Source of the DNA: Pandoraea terrae
GTDB taxonomy: Bacteria > Pseudomonadota > Gammaproteobacteria > Burkholderiales > Burkholderiaceae
Assembly: GCF_902459695.1 (NCBI RefSeq)
Contig: NZ_CABPRZ010000002.1
Span: 345,112 to 409,111 of the forward strand
Length of the DNA stretch: 64,000 nt
Direction of reading: 5' to 3'
Below are positions 26,370-35,614 of this stretch, piece after piece. How positions within the stretch are numbered: position 1 is the stretch's first letter; every line of letters begins with the position of its first letter. The position numbers were made by a program, and so were the translations under genes. Under the pieces are notes generated by a model. That model was not told the origin of the DNA. It saw only the letters and a list, made by a program, of their open reading frames with translations, and searched no databases.

Positions 26370-26710
26370 GATGCTCGCACCGGCTGCAACTGCCCGTCTT
26401 GCCTATGGGTGCTCACGCCGGCCGCAGCATTGACCCGCTTTCCGCTCCCGACAGAACACACGTACGCGGAAAGCGGGTCAACGCTCCGGCGAACCGCCAC
26501 CGTTCCGTCGACACACTGCCTCAAGCCACCCAATGCTTGCCCCAGTCTGACACTACCGCCGTCTTCACCAGCCGCTCCACGCGGCATGCCGATTCCCGGA
26601 CTCGCTCTCGAGGGACCGGCGTCGACTCCGATAATCGTCATGCCGTGACACCCCGGCGGTCCACTCAGCCCCCGCGGCCTCGGGGCCGTAAACCGAACGT
26701 GGGTTTCGAC
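26370..26710 (+). repeat. dispersed repeat, copy A (left edge of small island)
   Basis: One of four copies of an element of about 340-375 bp in this window (others at 27624-27963, 54024-54400 and 58948-59300). It starts with two units of a repeat of about 38 bp (ATGCTCGC-CCGG-GCAACTGCCCGTCTTGCCTAT). A 14-bp perfect hairpin follows (arms GACCCGCTTTCCGC 26432-26445 and 26466-26479, 20-nt loop), then about 230 bp that is almost unchanged between copies. It is inverted relative to copy B. To its right, at 26711-26800, the sequence matches the left flank of copy D. Confidence 0.85.
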
Positions 26711-26797
26711 GCACCACTGCGTATCACGCGGTGCCGTTCATCCGCGACGACGTCGGGCGCGCTTCTCGCGTATGAGATCCCCCGGTCAAAAGTACCA

Positions 26798-27517
26798 TCA
26801 CTTCACTCCCGCAACCGGTCGAGCCAGATTCACGGCGCAACGCACCGTGTGCGTCGCCGGTAGCCCCGGCCCCATCTCCCACGTATCAAGATTTCTCCCG
26901 GTAATCATGGGGTCACGGGAAAACCGGTTGAGAACCCCGCCTGACGGATAGTCGCCTTCCGCATAGCCGCGTTCGACCCGCTTCGTGCCGCTCGCCGGCC
27001 CCTTGGGATCCCGCTCGGGGCTCACCTGGTAATACGAAGCGTCATACCGGTCCTGCATCCACTCCCAACCGTTCGAACTCATGTCATAGAATCCCAGCGG
27101 ATTCGGCGGAAACATGCCCACCGGATTGAGGGCCGTGCGCCAGACGGCCCCCTGACCTGTCGGATGACCTTTCACCACTGGGCTCAGCAACTTTTCCTGC
27201 TCGTAAGAAGGGGCATTGCGTCCGATATCGAGATGGCCGTTGTCCGTCGCCCAGATGAAGTTTTGCCCACCGCTGCGCGCTGCGTACTCCCATTGCGCCT
27301 CCGTCGACAAATCGAACGGCACGCCGGTGGCCAAGGCGGCATCGATTCGCTGGATGAGGAATTCGTTCATGCGTTCTTTGAGCAACTCGAAGAACTCGCG
27401 AGCACTGCGCATGAACTTTCGGCGCAAATCTTCGAGCAGCGGAACCACTTCATCGAGCGTGCGCAGCCGCTTGCCGCGTAACGCCCGCCCGCAGCGGCCG
27501 CTTTGCCCGGATGGCAT
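26798..27517 (-). pseudogene. N-terminally truncated formylglycine-generating enzyme (SUMF1)-like gene
   Basis: Open frame of 239 codons. The last 175 (from GVPFDLSTEAQWEYAARSGG, 27325 down) are an FGE-sulfatase/SUMF1-type domain, with FYDMSSNGWEWMQDRYD and a final HTVRCAVNLARP in place of the usual GFRVAR end. The first 64 codons are the antisense of the 93-aa gene's C-terminal part (also found at 54544-54825), so they are not FGE sequence. The junction is sharp at about 27325. The frame is therefore a chimera made by recombination, and the FGE start is missing. A matching N-terminal piece may be the remnant at 58668. Probably non-functional. Confidence 0.7.
27326..27481 (+). pseudogene. C-terminal fragment of the 93-aa island protein
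   Basis: 51 codons plus stop reading GGQGGIDSLDEEF...FIERAQPLAA, nearly identical to the last part of the 93-aa protein at 54544-54825. It begins exactly where the FGE-like fragment ends on the other strand. The 5' half and the ribosome-binding site are absent. It sits next to repeat copy B just as the intact gene sits next to copy C. Confidence 0.7.
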
Positions 27518-27623
27518 CTCATCCGGGCGGTTATCGATGCGTTACCGCCCAGACCTTCGCGATAAGGCCGGAATACACCGAGGGTTTCAACGAACCGGGG
27601 CGCATCGTGCGGTGCCGGCACAT

Positions 27624-27963
27624 CGAAACCCGCGTTCGGTTTACGGCCCCGAGGCCGCGGGGGCTGTGTGGACCGCCGAGGTGTCACGGCATGACGATTA
27701 TCGGAGTCGACGCCGGTCCCTCGAGAGCGAGTCCGGGAATTGGCATGCCGCGTGGAGCGACTGGTGAAGACGGCTGTCGCGTCAGACTGGGGCAAGCATT
27801 GGGCGGCTTGAGGCGGTGTGTCGACGGAACGATGGCGGTTCGCCGGAGCGTTGACCCGCTTTCCGCGTACGTGTGTTCTGTCGGGAGCGGAAAGCGGGTC
27901 AATGCTGCGGCCGGCGTGAGCATCAATAGGCAAGACGGGCAGTTGCGGCCGGCGCGAGCATCA
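27624..27963 (-). repeat. dispersed repeat, copy B (right edge of small island)
   Basis: Inverted copy of the element. Hairpin arms are at 27853-27866 and 27887-27900 with a 20-nt loop, and about two 38-bp units lie at 27901-27963. The left flank (27480-27623) matches the right flank of copy C, including the segment before the 93-aa gene. The core differs from copy A by only scattered substitutions by eye. Confidence 0.85.
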
Positions 27964-28196
27964 ATGGCAAGCCCGGCGGCAGACGGCACTAGTAAAAAGG
28001 CAAGAAAGCCCCCATCCGAAAACGCATTCCCGCCATGCCTCAAGCACCCCCGCCCTTTCCATATCCCGAAAATTACATCACAATACGATATTTTTTCGCA
28101 GACACCCCCATTTCAAGAAATACGATATATCATGCACGAAATATCATCCAGGCCTCCCGCCAAGGACAGGGGCCTTCGACATTGGAGCAACATGGC
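27964..28196. other. upstream region of the HPP gene
   Basis: About 230 nt, markedly AT-richer than its surroundings at 28070-28140. It probably carries the promoter of the HPP-family gene. No gene seen. Confidence 0.4.
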
Positions 28197-29036
28197 ATGG
28201 TGACGTTTTCGGACATCCGGCGCTGGTTGACCGGCTTCGCGCCCGCAGTGGCGCCGGTTCGATGGTCCGAGCGCCTGCGCGCAGGGTTCGGCGCACTCGT
28301 CGGTATCGCCCTCACGGGCGGGTCGATGCATTGGCTGCTCGGCCCGGCGGCGAGCATTCCATGGCTGGTCGCCCCCATGGGCGCCTCGGCCGTACTCCTG
28401 TTCGGCGTACCGGCCAGCCCCCTTGCACAACCGTGGTCAATCCTCGGCGGTAACCTGATTGCCGCCACCGTCGGTGTCGCCTGCGCAAACTATTTCGGAT
28501 CGCCCGTTCCCGCCGCCGCCGCCGCAGTCGGCGTCACCATCGCGCTGATGTTCACTTTCCGGTGCGTCCACCCGCCTTCAGGGGCTGTCGCGCTGACCGC
28601 CGTCCTCGGCGGCCCGTCGGTCCACGCACTCGGTTTCGGGTTCGTGCTCGAACCGATCGCCGTGCAATCCGTCGCCCTGCTGGGTACCGCGATCCTTTAC
28701 CACGCGCTGACCGGCCACCGGTATCCGCATGCCGCAGTTCGCCCCGCCACACCGACCCCGAAACCCGTCATGATGACGCCGATTCCGGTCCTGCTTGAAG
28801 ACGTCGAAGCCGTGCTCGCACGCCGCGAAGACATGCTCGACATCGACCCGAACGACCTGGCCACGCTGCTGCGTGATACCCAGCGCGAAGCCTACGCACG
28901 CATGGCGCGCGCCGTCGACCATTTCGGCTTCAAGGCCGCGCACGCGTCGGCAGCAACACCGCCACAACCGCGAAATGAAACATCCGGCCACGCAAACGCC
29001 GGCAAAAACATGGAAACGACCGAATCGCTGCAGTAA
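28197..29036 (+). CDS. HPP family integral membrane protein
   Basis: 279 aa. HPP-family membrane domain with about four to five helices in residues 30-180, including the family segment FRCVHPPSGAVALTAVLGG that gives the family its name. The C-terminal part (about 195-279) is hydrophilic. It has no complete CBS domain pair, which longer HPP proteins carry. Plant and cyanobacterial relatives transport nitrite; the role here is unknown. The ATG at 28197 gives MVTFSDIRRW, with GGAGC upstream; the open frame extends further but into unrelated sequence. Confidence 0.85.
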   Translation: MVTFSDIRRWLTGFAPAVAPVRWSERLRAGFGALVGIALTGGSMHWLLGPAASIPWLVAPMGASAVLLFGVPASPLAQPWSILGGNLIAATVGVACANYFGSPVPAAAAAVGVTIALMFTFRCVHPPSGAVALTAVLGGPSVHALGFGFVLEPIAVQSVALLGTAILYHALTGHRYPHAAVRPATPTPKPVMMTPIPVLLEDVEAVLARREDMLDIDPNDLATLLRDTQREAYARMARAVDHFGFKAAHASAATPPQPRNETSGHANAGKNMETTESLQ

Positions 29037-29170
29037 CACCGGCCTCACCTCAAGTTCCGGTTCTTATATGCCGATAATCCCTATACCCCCGCGTTAGTCG
29101 CATCAACGCCCGGGACGGGGCCGCGCAAGGGACATGCGCGCGACCAGGACAATCCTCTCCTGTCGAAAAC

Positions 29171-30808
29171 ATGTATAAGAACATCACGATTCGGACCAGC
29201 CTGACGCTGGTCGTTGGCTTGCTCGGCGCCCTGCTCATTGTTGTCTGCGTACTCGGCATGAGCGCCCTGGCGTCGAGCAATCAATCCCTCAGCGCCATCT
29301 CCAAGGTCGATACCCCCGCGCTCGCGGAACTCAAGATAGCCTCCGAGCAACTGCTACGCCTGCGCCTGTCGATGTCGACGTATTCGTCATACCTCGCGCT
29401 CGGCGACGACCCCGAAGGCGCCGCCAAGGTCTTCAAGCGCAGCAGCGGGTACGTCGAGCAATCGGACGCCCAGTGGAAAGCGTACATGACACGCCCGAAG
29501 GACGATGCGAAGGAAGACGAACTTGCCCGCGCCGCAGACCTCAAGCGTCAGGCTTTCCTCAAGGAAATCATCGATCCGTCCATGGCCGCGCTCAAGGCCG
29601 GCGACATGACCACGTACCACCAGATCCAGTCACGCATGGCCCCCCCCGCCTACGCCGCCTACGACTCGATCCTGCGCAATCTGGAAGAGATACTGATCGC
29701 CCGCCAGAATGCGCGCTTTCAAGCGGCGCAAACGCGTTTTCTCACCATGCAGATCTCGCTCGGCGTAGCCCTCGCCGTCGCGCTGGTCGTCGGTGTGTGG
29801 GGCCGCCTGATGCTCGCGCGCGCGGTGGTGCGCCCCATTCAGCAGATGATCGGCCACTTCGAACGTATCGCCGGCGGCGATCTCAGCGCCCGCGTGCAGC
29901 AGCGCACATCGAATGAAATGGGCCATCTGTTCGGTGCGCTGGGCCGCATGCAGCAATCGCTCGCGACCACCGTCGGTGTCGTGCGCGAAAGCACCGAGGC
30001 GATCCATGCCGGCGCCCACGAAATCGCGGAAGGCAATGCGGATCTCTCGCAACGCACCGAATCGCAAGCGTCGTCGCTCGAACAAACGGCAGCCAGCATG
30101 GAAGAGTTGACGGCGGTCGTCAAACAAAACGCCGAGAATGCGCGCCAGGCCAGTCAGCTTGCCGTGACCGCTTCCGAGACGGCCGAACGGGGCGGGAATG
30201 TGGTTCAGGAGGTCGTGACAACGATGCGCGGCATTGCGGAAAGCTCGCAGAAGGTCACGGAAATCCTGACCGTTATCGACGGCATCGCCTTCCAGACGAA
30301 CATCCTCGCACTCAATGCCGCCGTCGAAGCGGCGCGTGCCGGCGAACAGGGCCGCGGCTTTGCGGTCGTGGCCGGCGAAGTCCGCACCCTCGCCCAGCGC
30401 AGCGCGGCGGCCGCGAAGGAGATCAAAGGGCTGATCGAAGCCTCCGGCGAACGGGTTCAGAACGGTACGATGCTGGTCGAGCGCGCGGGCACCACGATGG
30501 CCGACATCGTGCAGGCCGTCAAACGGGTCACGGACATCATGGGCGAGATCTCGGCCGCGTCCATCGAGCAAAGCAGCGGCATCGAGCAGGTCAACCGCGC
30601 AGTCACACAGATGGACGAGATGACGCAGCAGAACGCGGCGCTGGTCGAGGAGGCGTCGGCGGCAGCCGGGTCGCTCGAAACGCAAGCGCAGCGCCTGCGC
30701 GAGTCGGTCGCGTTGTTCCGCCTGTCTTCGCATGAGGCGCCCGTTGCCGCCGCGACAGCGCCAGGCTACTCGCGTGACACCCAAGGAGGAATGGCATTGG
30801 CCGCCTGA
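29171..30808 (+). CDS. methyl-accepting chemotaxis protein
   Basis: 545 aa transmembrane chemoreceptor. TM1 about residues 10-32 ([20 protein letters not shown]), a periplasmic four-helix-bundle domain (about 33-190), TM2 about 195-215, HAMP about 216-270 ([24 protein letters not shown]), and a signalling domain with the conserved hairpin tip around [37 protein letters not shown]. There is no C-terminal CheB/CheR-binding pentapeptide. The ligand is unknown. Single gene, convergent with fpr. Confidence 0.93.
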   Translation: MYKNITIRTSLTLVVGLLGALLIVVCVLGMSALASSNQSLSAISKVDTPALAELKIASEQLLRLRLSMSTYSSYLALGDDPEGAAKVFKRSSGYVEQSDAQWKAYMTRPKDDAKEDELARAADLKRQAFLKEIIDPSMAALKAGDMTTYHQIQSRMAPPAYAAYDSILRNLEEILIARQNARFQAAQTRFLTMQISLGVALAVALVVGVWGRLMLARAVVRPIQQMIGHFERIAGGDLSARVQQRTSNEMGHLFGALGRMQQSLATTVGVVRESTEAIHAGAHEIAEGNADLSQRTESQASSLEQTAASMEELTAVVKQNAENARQASQLAVTASETAERGGNVVQEVVTTMRGIAESSQKVTEILTVIDGIAFQTNILALNAAVEAARAGEQGRGFAVVAGEVRTLAQRSAAAAKEIKGLIEASGERVQNGTMLVERAGTTMADIVQAVKRVTDIMGEISAASIEQSSGIEQVNRAVTQMDEMTQQNAALVEEASAAAGSLETQAQRLRESVALFRLSSHEAPVAAATAPGYSRDTQGGMALAA

Positions 30809-30849
30809 ATACGGCCTTGATCCGGACGGCATCGCGCCGCTGGAGAATG

Positions 30850-30874
30850 GTGCCGCCTGACGATCAGGCGGCAC
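30850..30874. terminator. perfect hairpin between convergent genes
   Basis: GTGCCGCCTGA / CGA / TCAGGCGGCAC, 11-bp perfect stem with a 3-nt loop, located between the ends of the chemoreceptor and fpr genes. It has no T run, so it could act as a bidirectional barrier or a transcript-end stabiliser rather than a classic terminator. Confidence 0.5.
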
Positions 30875-30887
30875 TCGGCACGGCCGA

Positions 30888-31658
30888 TCAGCCGACGAAC
30901 GCGCGCTCCACGAGATAATGCCCCGGCGCGTGATTGTGGCCTTCGGTGAACCCGCGTGCTTCAAGCAGCGCACGCGTGTCCTTGAGCATATCCGGGCTGC
31001 CGCACAGCATGATGCGATCGTCCTGCGTCGAGAACGGCGGCAGGCCGATGTCGGTGAAAAGCTTGCCCGACTCGATCAGTTCCGTAATACGGCCCTGGTT
31101 CTCGAAGTCTTCGCGCGTGACCGTAGGATAGTAGATCAGCTTGTCGCGCACGTACTCGCCCAGATACTCGTGCGCCGGCAGGTGCTCGGTAATGAGGTCG
31201 CGGTAGGCAAGTTCGTCGACGAAACGGCAGGTATGCGTGAGCACGATGTGTTCATAGCGCTCGTAGACTTCCGGATCGCGGATGATGCTCATGAACGGCG
31301 CCAGACCCGTGCCGGTCGACAGCAAATACAGGTTCCTGCCCGGCAGCAGGTTGTCGACAATCAGCGTGCCCGTGGGCTTGCGGCCGACAATGACCGAATC
31401 GCCCGGCTGCAGATGCTGAAGCCGCGACGTCAACGGCCCCTCCGGCACCTTGATGCTCAGGAACTCGAGCGTTTCCTCGTAATTGGCGCTCGCCATGCTG
31501 TAGGCGCGCAATAGCGGCTTGCCCGCGACTTCGAGGCCGATCATGGTGAACTGGCCGTTGACGTATCGGAACGAAGCGTCGCGCGTGGTCTTGAAGCTGA
31601 ACAGCGTGTCAGTCCAGTGATGGACCTCCAGCACCGTTTGTTGATTCTGTGAACTCAT
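30888..31658 (-). CDS. fpr: ferredoxin--NADP(+) reductase
   Basis: 256 aa flavoprotein transferring electrons between NADPH and ferredoxin or flavodoxin. FAD-binding RAYSMAS at about 50-56, the NADP-binding TGTGLAPFMSIIRDPEVYERY, and the CGSPDML segment near the C-terminus. It ends with the short tail ERAFVG typical of the bacterial Fpr subclass. The ATG at 31658 gives MSSQNQQTVLEVH. Adjacent to galE on the same strand with a 102-nt gap. Confidence 0.92.
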   Translation of the reverse strand: MSSQNQQTVLEVHHWTDTLFSFKTTRDASFRYVNGQFTMIGLEVAGKPLLRAYSMASANYEETLEFLSIKVPEGPLTSRLQHLQPGDSVIVGRKPTGTLIVDNLLPGRNLYLLSTGTGLAPFMSIIRDPEVYERYEHIVLTHTCRFVDELAYRDLITEHLPAHEYLGEYVRDKLIYYPTVTREDFENQGRITELIESGKLFTDIGLPPFSTQDDRIMLCGSPDMLKDTRALLEARGFTEGHNHAPGHYLVERAFVG

Positions 31659-31760
31659 ATTGAAGTAGACATGGGCGATGGCCCGCCAGGCAGCGTCGAC
31701 GCGATTGCCGGCGCCGCGGGCCGGTGAACCTGTCTATTTTACCCTACATGGGAATGACTT

Positions 31761-32792
31761 TCATTTGTCTGAACGAAATCCGTGCGGGTTTTGTGCCTGC
31801 CAGCGCCAATGGTCCGCGCACATCCGCTCAAGGCCGAACGCCGCCTGCCAATCGAGCAGGCGCTTCGCGGCGCCCGGCTCCGCATAGCACGCCGCAATGT
31901 CGCCAGGCCGCCGGTCGACGATCTCGTAGGGCACTGGCCGCCCGCTCGCCGCTTCGAACGCCCGAATCACTTCCAGCACGCTATAACCTCGTCCGGCGCC
32001 AAGGTTGACGGTGAAGCCGCAATCGAGCGTCGACAGGCGGTCGAGCGCCGCCAAATGCCCCCGCGCCAGATCGACGACGTGAATGTAGTCGCGTACGCCG
32101 GTGCCGTCCGGCGTCGGCCAGTCGCCACCGAAAACGCGCAATCGGGGCAATTTGCCCACGGCGACCTGGGCGACGAACGGCATCAGATTGTTGGGGATGC
32201 CTGCAGGATCCTCACCGATCAGCCCGCTCTCGTGAGCGCCGACCGGATTGAAATAGCGCAGCACGGCAATGCGCCACGACGGGTCGGCCGCGGCAAGGTC
32301 GGCCAGGATCTGTTCGCCGATCAACTTCGTCTGGCCGTACGGATTGGTGGCGGACAGCGGAAACGATTCGTCGATCGGCACCGACGCCGGGTTGCCGTAG
32401 ACAGTCGCCGACGAGCTGAAGACAAGCGTCTTCACGCCACGCGAGCGCATGGTTTCCGTTAGCGTGAGCAGGCTGCCGATGTTGTTGCGGTAGTACTCAA
32501 GCGGCTTTGCGACCGACTCCCCGACCGCTTTCAAGGCGGCGAAGTGAATCGCGCCGGTGATCGGATAACGGTCGAACACCCGCGCCATAGTCTCGGGCGA
32601 ACACGCGTCGCCCTCCACTAACGCCAGGTCGCGCCCGGTGATGCGGCGCACGCGGGATATCGCTTCGGGGCGGCTGTTGACCAGGTTATCGAGCACGACG
32701 ACGTCGTAGCCGTGTTCAAGCAGTTCGACACAGGTGTGCGATCCGATATAGCCGGCGCCGCCGGTGACGAGAATGGTGCCCTTGGTGGTCAT
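31761..32792 (-). CDS. galE: UDP-glucose 4-epimerase
   Basis: 343 aa extended SDR enzyme interconverting UDP-glucose and UDP-galactose for envelope polysaccharides. NAD-binding GGAGYIG at about 11-17, catalytic Ser region FSSSATVYG, and the YxxxK motif in NPYGQTKLIGE. Also the family segments LRYFNPVGAHESG and GVRDYIHVVDLA. Full length. Confidence 0.95.
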   Translation of the reverse strand: MTTKGTILVTGGAGYIGSHTCVELLEHGYDVVVLDNLVNSRPEAISRVRRITGRDLALVEGDACSPETMARVFDRYPITGAIHFAALKAVGESVAKPLEYYRNNIGSLLTLTETMRSRGVKTLVFSSSATVYGNPASVPIDESFPLSATNPYGQTKLIGEQILADLAAADPSWRIAVLRYFNPVGAHESGLIGEDPAGIPNNLMPFVAQVAVGKLPRLRVFGGDWPTPDGTGVRDYIHVVDLARGHLAALDRLSTLDCGFTVNLGAGRGYSVLEVIRAFEAASGRPVPYEIVDRRPGDIAACYAEPGAAKRLLDWQAAFGLERMCADHWRWQAQNPHGFRSDK

Positions 32793-32899
32793 ATCAATTT
32801 CGGGGTCTGCGGGACGGCCGCCTCAGCGGCCGCGCCCATTCTACCGCAACGGATTTCGCGAAATCGCGCGGCGTGCCGGCGCTGACAGGCAAGTACCGC

Positions 32900-33718
32900 T
32901 CAGCGCAAAGGCTCACCTTCGAACGTCAGCGGTCCCTCGTACGTTTCGGTGTAAGCGAGGTGCGAGCGCAGGCCCGCGTCAGGGTGCCAGAGATACACGC
33001 CATAACCGGGCGGTTCCAGCATGATCGACTCAGGCGCCGCCGGCTCGAGTACAAGCGTGATCTGATGGGCCGTCGATACGCAAGTCGATGCAATCGTGCC
33101 GGCAAAGCACGCCGTGATGCTCCGATGCACATGTCCGCACAACACGCGCTCCACATGCGCGTGACGCGACAGCACCTCGGCGAGTCCGCGTTTGCCCGCC
33201 GCCGACAGGCCCAGTTCGTCCATGAACCCGATACCCGTGTCGAACGGCGGGTGATGCATCAGCACGACGGTCGGACGGCCCGAGCGGCGCCCGAGCTGTT
33301 CATCGAGCCACGCCAGCCGCTGATCGCACAAATGCCCGCCTCCATTCGGCGGGTCTTGTGTATCCAGTGCGACGATCGACAACGGCCCCAGTTCCAACGT
33401 GTACTGCACGAACGGCCCGCCGGTACGCAGATAGGCATGCTCGGGGAACGCCCTGCGCAATTTCTCGCGATCGTCGTGATTGCCAACGAGGAAAAACACG
33501 GGCACTTCGAGTGGCGTGAGCAACTCACGCAAATATTCGTACTCCAATATATCTGCGTCGTCGACCAGATCGCCGGTGGCGAAGACGGCCTGCGGTCGCG
33601 GACGCAATGCGTTGATGGCAGACACCGCGCGCCGCAGCGCTGCGGCGGTGTCGACGCGCGCACAGGCCAACTCGCCCGGACGCTTGATATGAAGATCGGT
33701 GATTTGGCAAAACAGCAT
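32900..33718 (-). CDS. CpdA-like metallophosphoesterase (cyclic-nucleotide phosphodiesterase family)
   Basis: 272 aa calcineurin-like phosphoesterase. Metal ligands appear in order: DLHI (D8 and H10), GDLVDD, GNHDDRE, MHHPP and GHVHR. The length and the start MLFCQITDLHIKRPGEL fit the CpdA class, which hydrolyses cyclic nucleotides in gammaproteobacteria. The true substrate here is not established. The ATG at 33718 gives this start; the longer open frame has no support. Confidence 0.85.
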   Translation of the reverse strand: MLFCQITDLHIKRPGELACARVDTAAALRRAVSAINALRPRPQAVFATGDLVDDADILEYEYLRELLTPLEVPVFFLVGNHDDREKLRRAFPEHAYLRTGGPFVQYTLELGPLSIVALDTQDPPNGGGHLCDQRLAWLDEQLGRRSGRPTVVLMHHPPFDTGIGFMDELGLSAAGKRGLAEVLSRHAHVERVLCGHVHRSITACFAGTIASTCVSTAHQITLVLEPAAPESIMLEPPGYGVYLWHPDAGLRSHLAYTETYEGPLTFEGEPLR

Positions 33719-34195
33719 GACATGCCTCTGGGGGAACGCTGACGGCCGGTGCCGGAACGACAAACACCGCCTCTTTCGAGTGTAGACCGCGCAGCATGGG
33801 CCCGATATTGGCACGAAGATGCACTAGGGAAAGCACCGAGTACCGCCCATCAAGGGGTTTCGGCTGCCGGACCGCGTAAGTGCCTCATCTGACGAGGATT
33901 TCCCCGGCCGCCATGAAGTTTTACGGGGAATTACATGTCAAAAAGCCCGCAAACCACCGCCAGAACTGGCCCACAGAGCGCCGAAGGCTCTATAATGCGG
34001 CTGCCCGGCTAGTGCCGGCGCCGTTGCGGGCCCTCCGCGGGATGGGGTGATTCACCCCTCGCGGGACGGCTCCGAGACGGTAGCAATGACGCACGCACCG
34101 CGTGGGTTATGGCGCGGATACAACACCAGCACCCGTCAAATGGCGAAAGTGTTAGAGTTGTCGCCGGTATTTACCACCTCTCAAGGGAATTACAC
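33719..34195. promoter_or_regulatory. long GC-rich leader region upstream of the HU gene, with -10 box and hairpins
   Basis: A perfect TATAAT lies at 33991-33996, about 200 nt before the HU start. Downstream are strong stem-loops: GGGGTGATTCACCCC, nested in flanking CCGCG...CGCGG arms (about 34035-34068). This suggests a transcript with a structured leader or a separate small RNA, though no matching -35 was found and no T-run terminator precedes the HU gene. The rest of the gap (33719-33990) shows nothing clear. Confidence 0.4.
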
Positions 34196-34474
34196 ATGAA
34201 CAAACAGGAATTGATCGACGCCATCGCTGCCAAAACCGGCCAGAGCAAAGCCCAAACCGGCGAAACGCTCGACACGGCTCTGGAAGTCATCAAGAAGACC
34301 GTTAGCAAGGGTGATAACGTGCAGGTGATCGGCTTTGGTTCGTTCAGCTCGGGCAAGCGTGCCGCTCGTGTCGGCCGTAACCCGAAGACCGGCGAAGAGA
34401 TCAAGATCCCGGCCGCCAAGACCGTGAAGTTCACGGCTGGCAAGGCGTTCAAGGACGCAGTCAACAAGAAGTAA
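34196..34474 (+). CDS. DNA-binding protein HU
   Basis: 92 aa nucleoid-associated protein of the HU family, which bends and constrains [23 protein letters not shown] forms the dimerisation helices, followed by the [15 protein letters not shown] core, the [15 protein letters not shown] arm containing the conserved RNPxTGxxIxI motif and its intercalating Pro, and the C-terminal helix. AAGGGAA precedes the ATG. Confidence 0.96.
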   Translation: MNKQELIDAIAAKTGQSKAQTGETLDTALEVIKKTVSKGDNVQVIGFGSFSSGKRAARVGRNPKTGEEIKIPAAKTVKFTAGKAFKDAVNKK

Positions 34475-34489
34475 TTTCGGTTGCGCGCA

Positions 34490-34517
34490 GGCCGGCCTTC
34501 GTGCCGGCCGCTCTTTT
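34490..34517 (+). terminator. Rho-independent terminator after HU
   Basis: Stem GGCCGGC ... GCCGGCC with a short TTCG-type loop, followed closely by CTCTTTTT. It lies 16 nt after the HU stop. Confidence 0.8.
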
Positions 34518-34657
34518 TCGCGCACCCAACGCGGGCGGCGGCACGGACTTCGACGCCGTGCTTTCCCCGCGAATGGCTTTCCTCCATAATGGAGTAACCA
34601 TGCCATTTGCTCGGCACACCGGCCCGTTCGGCCCGAGGTCCGCCGGCACTCCTTCGC

Positions 34658-35614
34658 GTGAACGCCACCGCTTGCCCGAAGCTTCCACCACTGCGCCCAC
34701 GCGTGCTGCGCAGACGATCGGCCCACGACGCCGTCACGCGGCTCGCGGCCGAAATCCTCGCCCGATGGCCAACGCCCGACCCCGTTTCCGGCGCGCCGAC
34801 CGATCCTGAGATCATCCACGACTGCCGAGTCGCAACGCGTCAGATGCGCACCCTGCTCGATGTGTTTGCGCCGTGGCTCGAACGCCGGTGGCGGCAGCGA
34901 TTGCGCAGGCGTCTGCGCAAGTTCGCCGGTGCGCTTGGCGCGGCGCGCGACGCAGATGTCTTCCTCACGGCCACGCTTCCCGCCTTGCAGCTCGCGCACA
35001 GTACGATCGACTGGGAAGCCACGCGCGCGGCCGCCGAATTACGCCAGACCGAAATGTATGGCAACGCTGCGCAAGCCCTTTTCGACGCGCGCCATGCCAG
35101 GCTTGTGCGCCGGATCAAGCGCGCGTTCGGCATCGGCGCAAAGGGATCGCCGAACCTGCGCCGTGCCCGCGCGCTCAAACCCGGCCGTGGCGCGTCCGCC
35201 ACCGGGCCCAAGGCATTGGCACGGCGGGCGGTGCGGCAGTTGCGCCGCCATTGCGACAGCCTGTTTCCCGAGGTCGGTCAAATGGCCACGCTCTCGCCCG
35301 AGCAACTCCATCGATTGCGGGTGCGAATCAAGGCAGCCCGCTACGCCACGGACATGTTGTCGCCGTGGCTTCGAAAATCAGTATGCACGAGATATCTCGC
35401 CACCCTGCGAACGGCGCAGGACCTGCTGGGCGAGGTGCATGACCTTGGCGTCGCCCGCCAGCATTGCGACACTTGGCCCGTTTTGCCGTCGCAACGGGAG
35501 GTTATCGGCCACTGGCTCGACTCGCGCATGGCAAATCTGACGCAAACCGCCGCGCAGGCGGTGCATCAACTGCCTTCGCCCGACGCATTGCGGCGCGCGA
35601 TACGCCAGCGTTGA
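34658..35614 (+). CDS. CHAD domain-containing protein
   Basis: About 318 aa, very basic, all-helical CHAD domain. The hallmarks are the conserved His/Arg patches: IIHDCRVATRQMRTLLDVF near the start, and LSPEQLHRLRVRIKAARYATDML in the second half. CHAD proteins bind inorganic polyphosphate. The start is uncertain: the best ribosome-binding site (GGAGTAACC before an ATG at 34600) is in a different frame, so the GTG at 34658 is used here, and a frameshift near the N-terminus is possible. The 3' end overlaps the end of the convergent cadA gene by 49 nt. Confidence 0.75.
   Translation: MNATACPKLPPLRPRVLRRRSAHDAVTRLAAEILARWPTPDPVSGAPTDPEIIHDCRVATRQMRTLLDVFAPWLERRWRQRLRRRLRKFAGALGAARDADVFLTATLPALQLAHSTIDWEATRAAAELRQTEMYGNAAQALFDARHARLVRRIKRAFGIGAKGSPNLRRARALKPGRGASATGPKALARRAVRQLRRHCDSLFPEVGQMATLSPEQLHRLRVRIKAARYATDMLSPWLRKSVCTRYLATLRTAQDLLGEVHDLGVARQHCDTWPVLPSQREVIGHWLDSRMANLTQTAAQAVHQLPSPDALRRAIRQR

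Larger units (their letters stand above)
26370..27963. mobile_element. small inverted-repeat-bounded island (A-B)
   Basis: Repeat copies A (plus) and B (minus) bracket 0.9 kb holding two gene fragments: the C-terminal part of a formylglycine-generating-enzyme-like gene next to A, and the C-terminal half of the 93-aa gene next to B. Read in reverse, the edges match the larger island at 54.0-59.3 kb (A like D, B like C) while the centre differs. It looks like a collapsed or alternative-cargo version of the same cassette. No transposase or integrase was found. Confidence 0.5.

Noticed and set aside
26370..26436. 38-bp tandem units as a CRISPR-like array
   Set aside because: Only two or three contiguous units with no spacers, present beside each repeat copy, and no cas genes.
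27511..28203. Repeat-encoded frame starting MTIIGVDAGPSRASPG as a possible transposase N-terminus
   Set aside because: The resemblance to IS110-type starts is only a few residues. The frame carries a stop in copy D, and no catalytic DEDD or DDE pattern follows.
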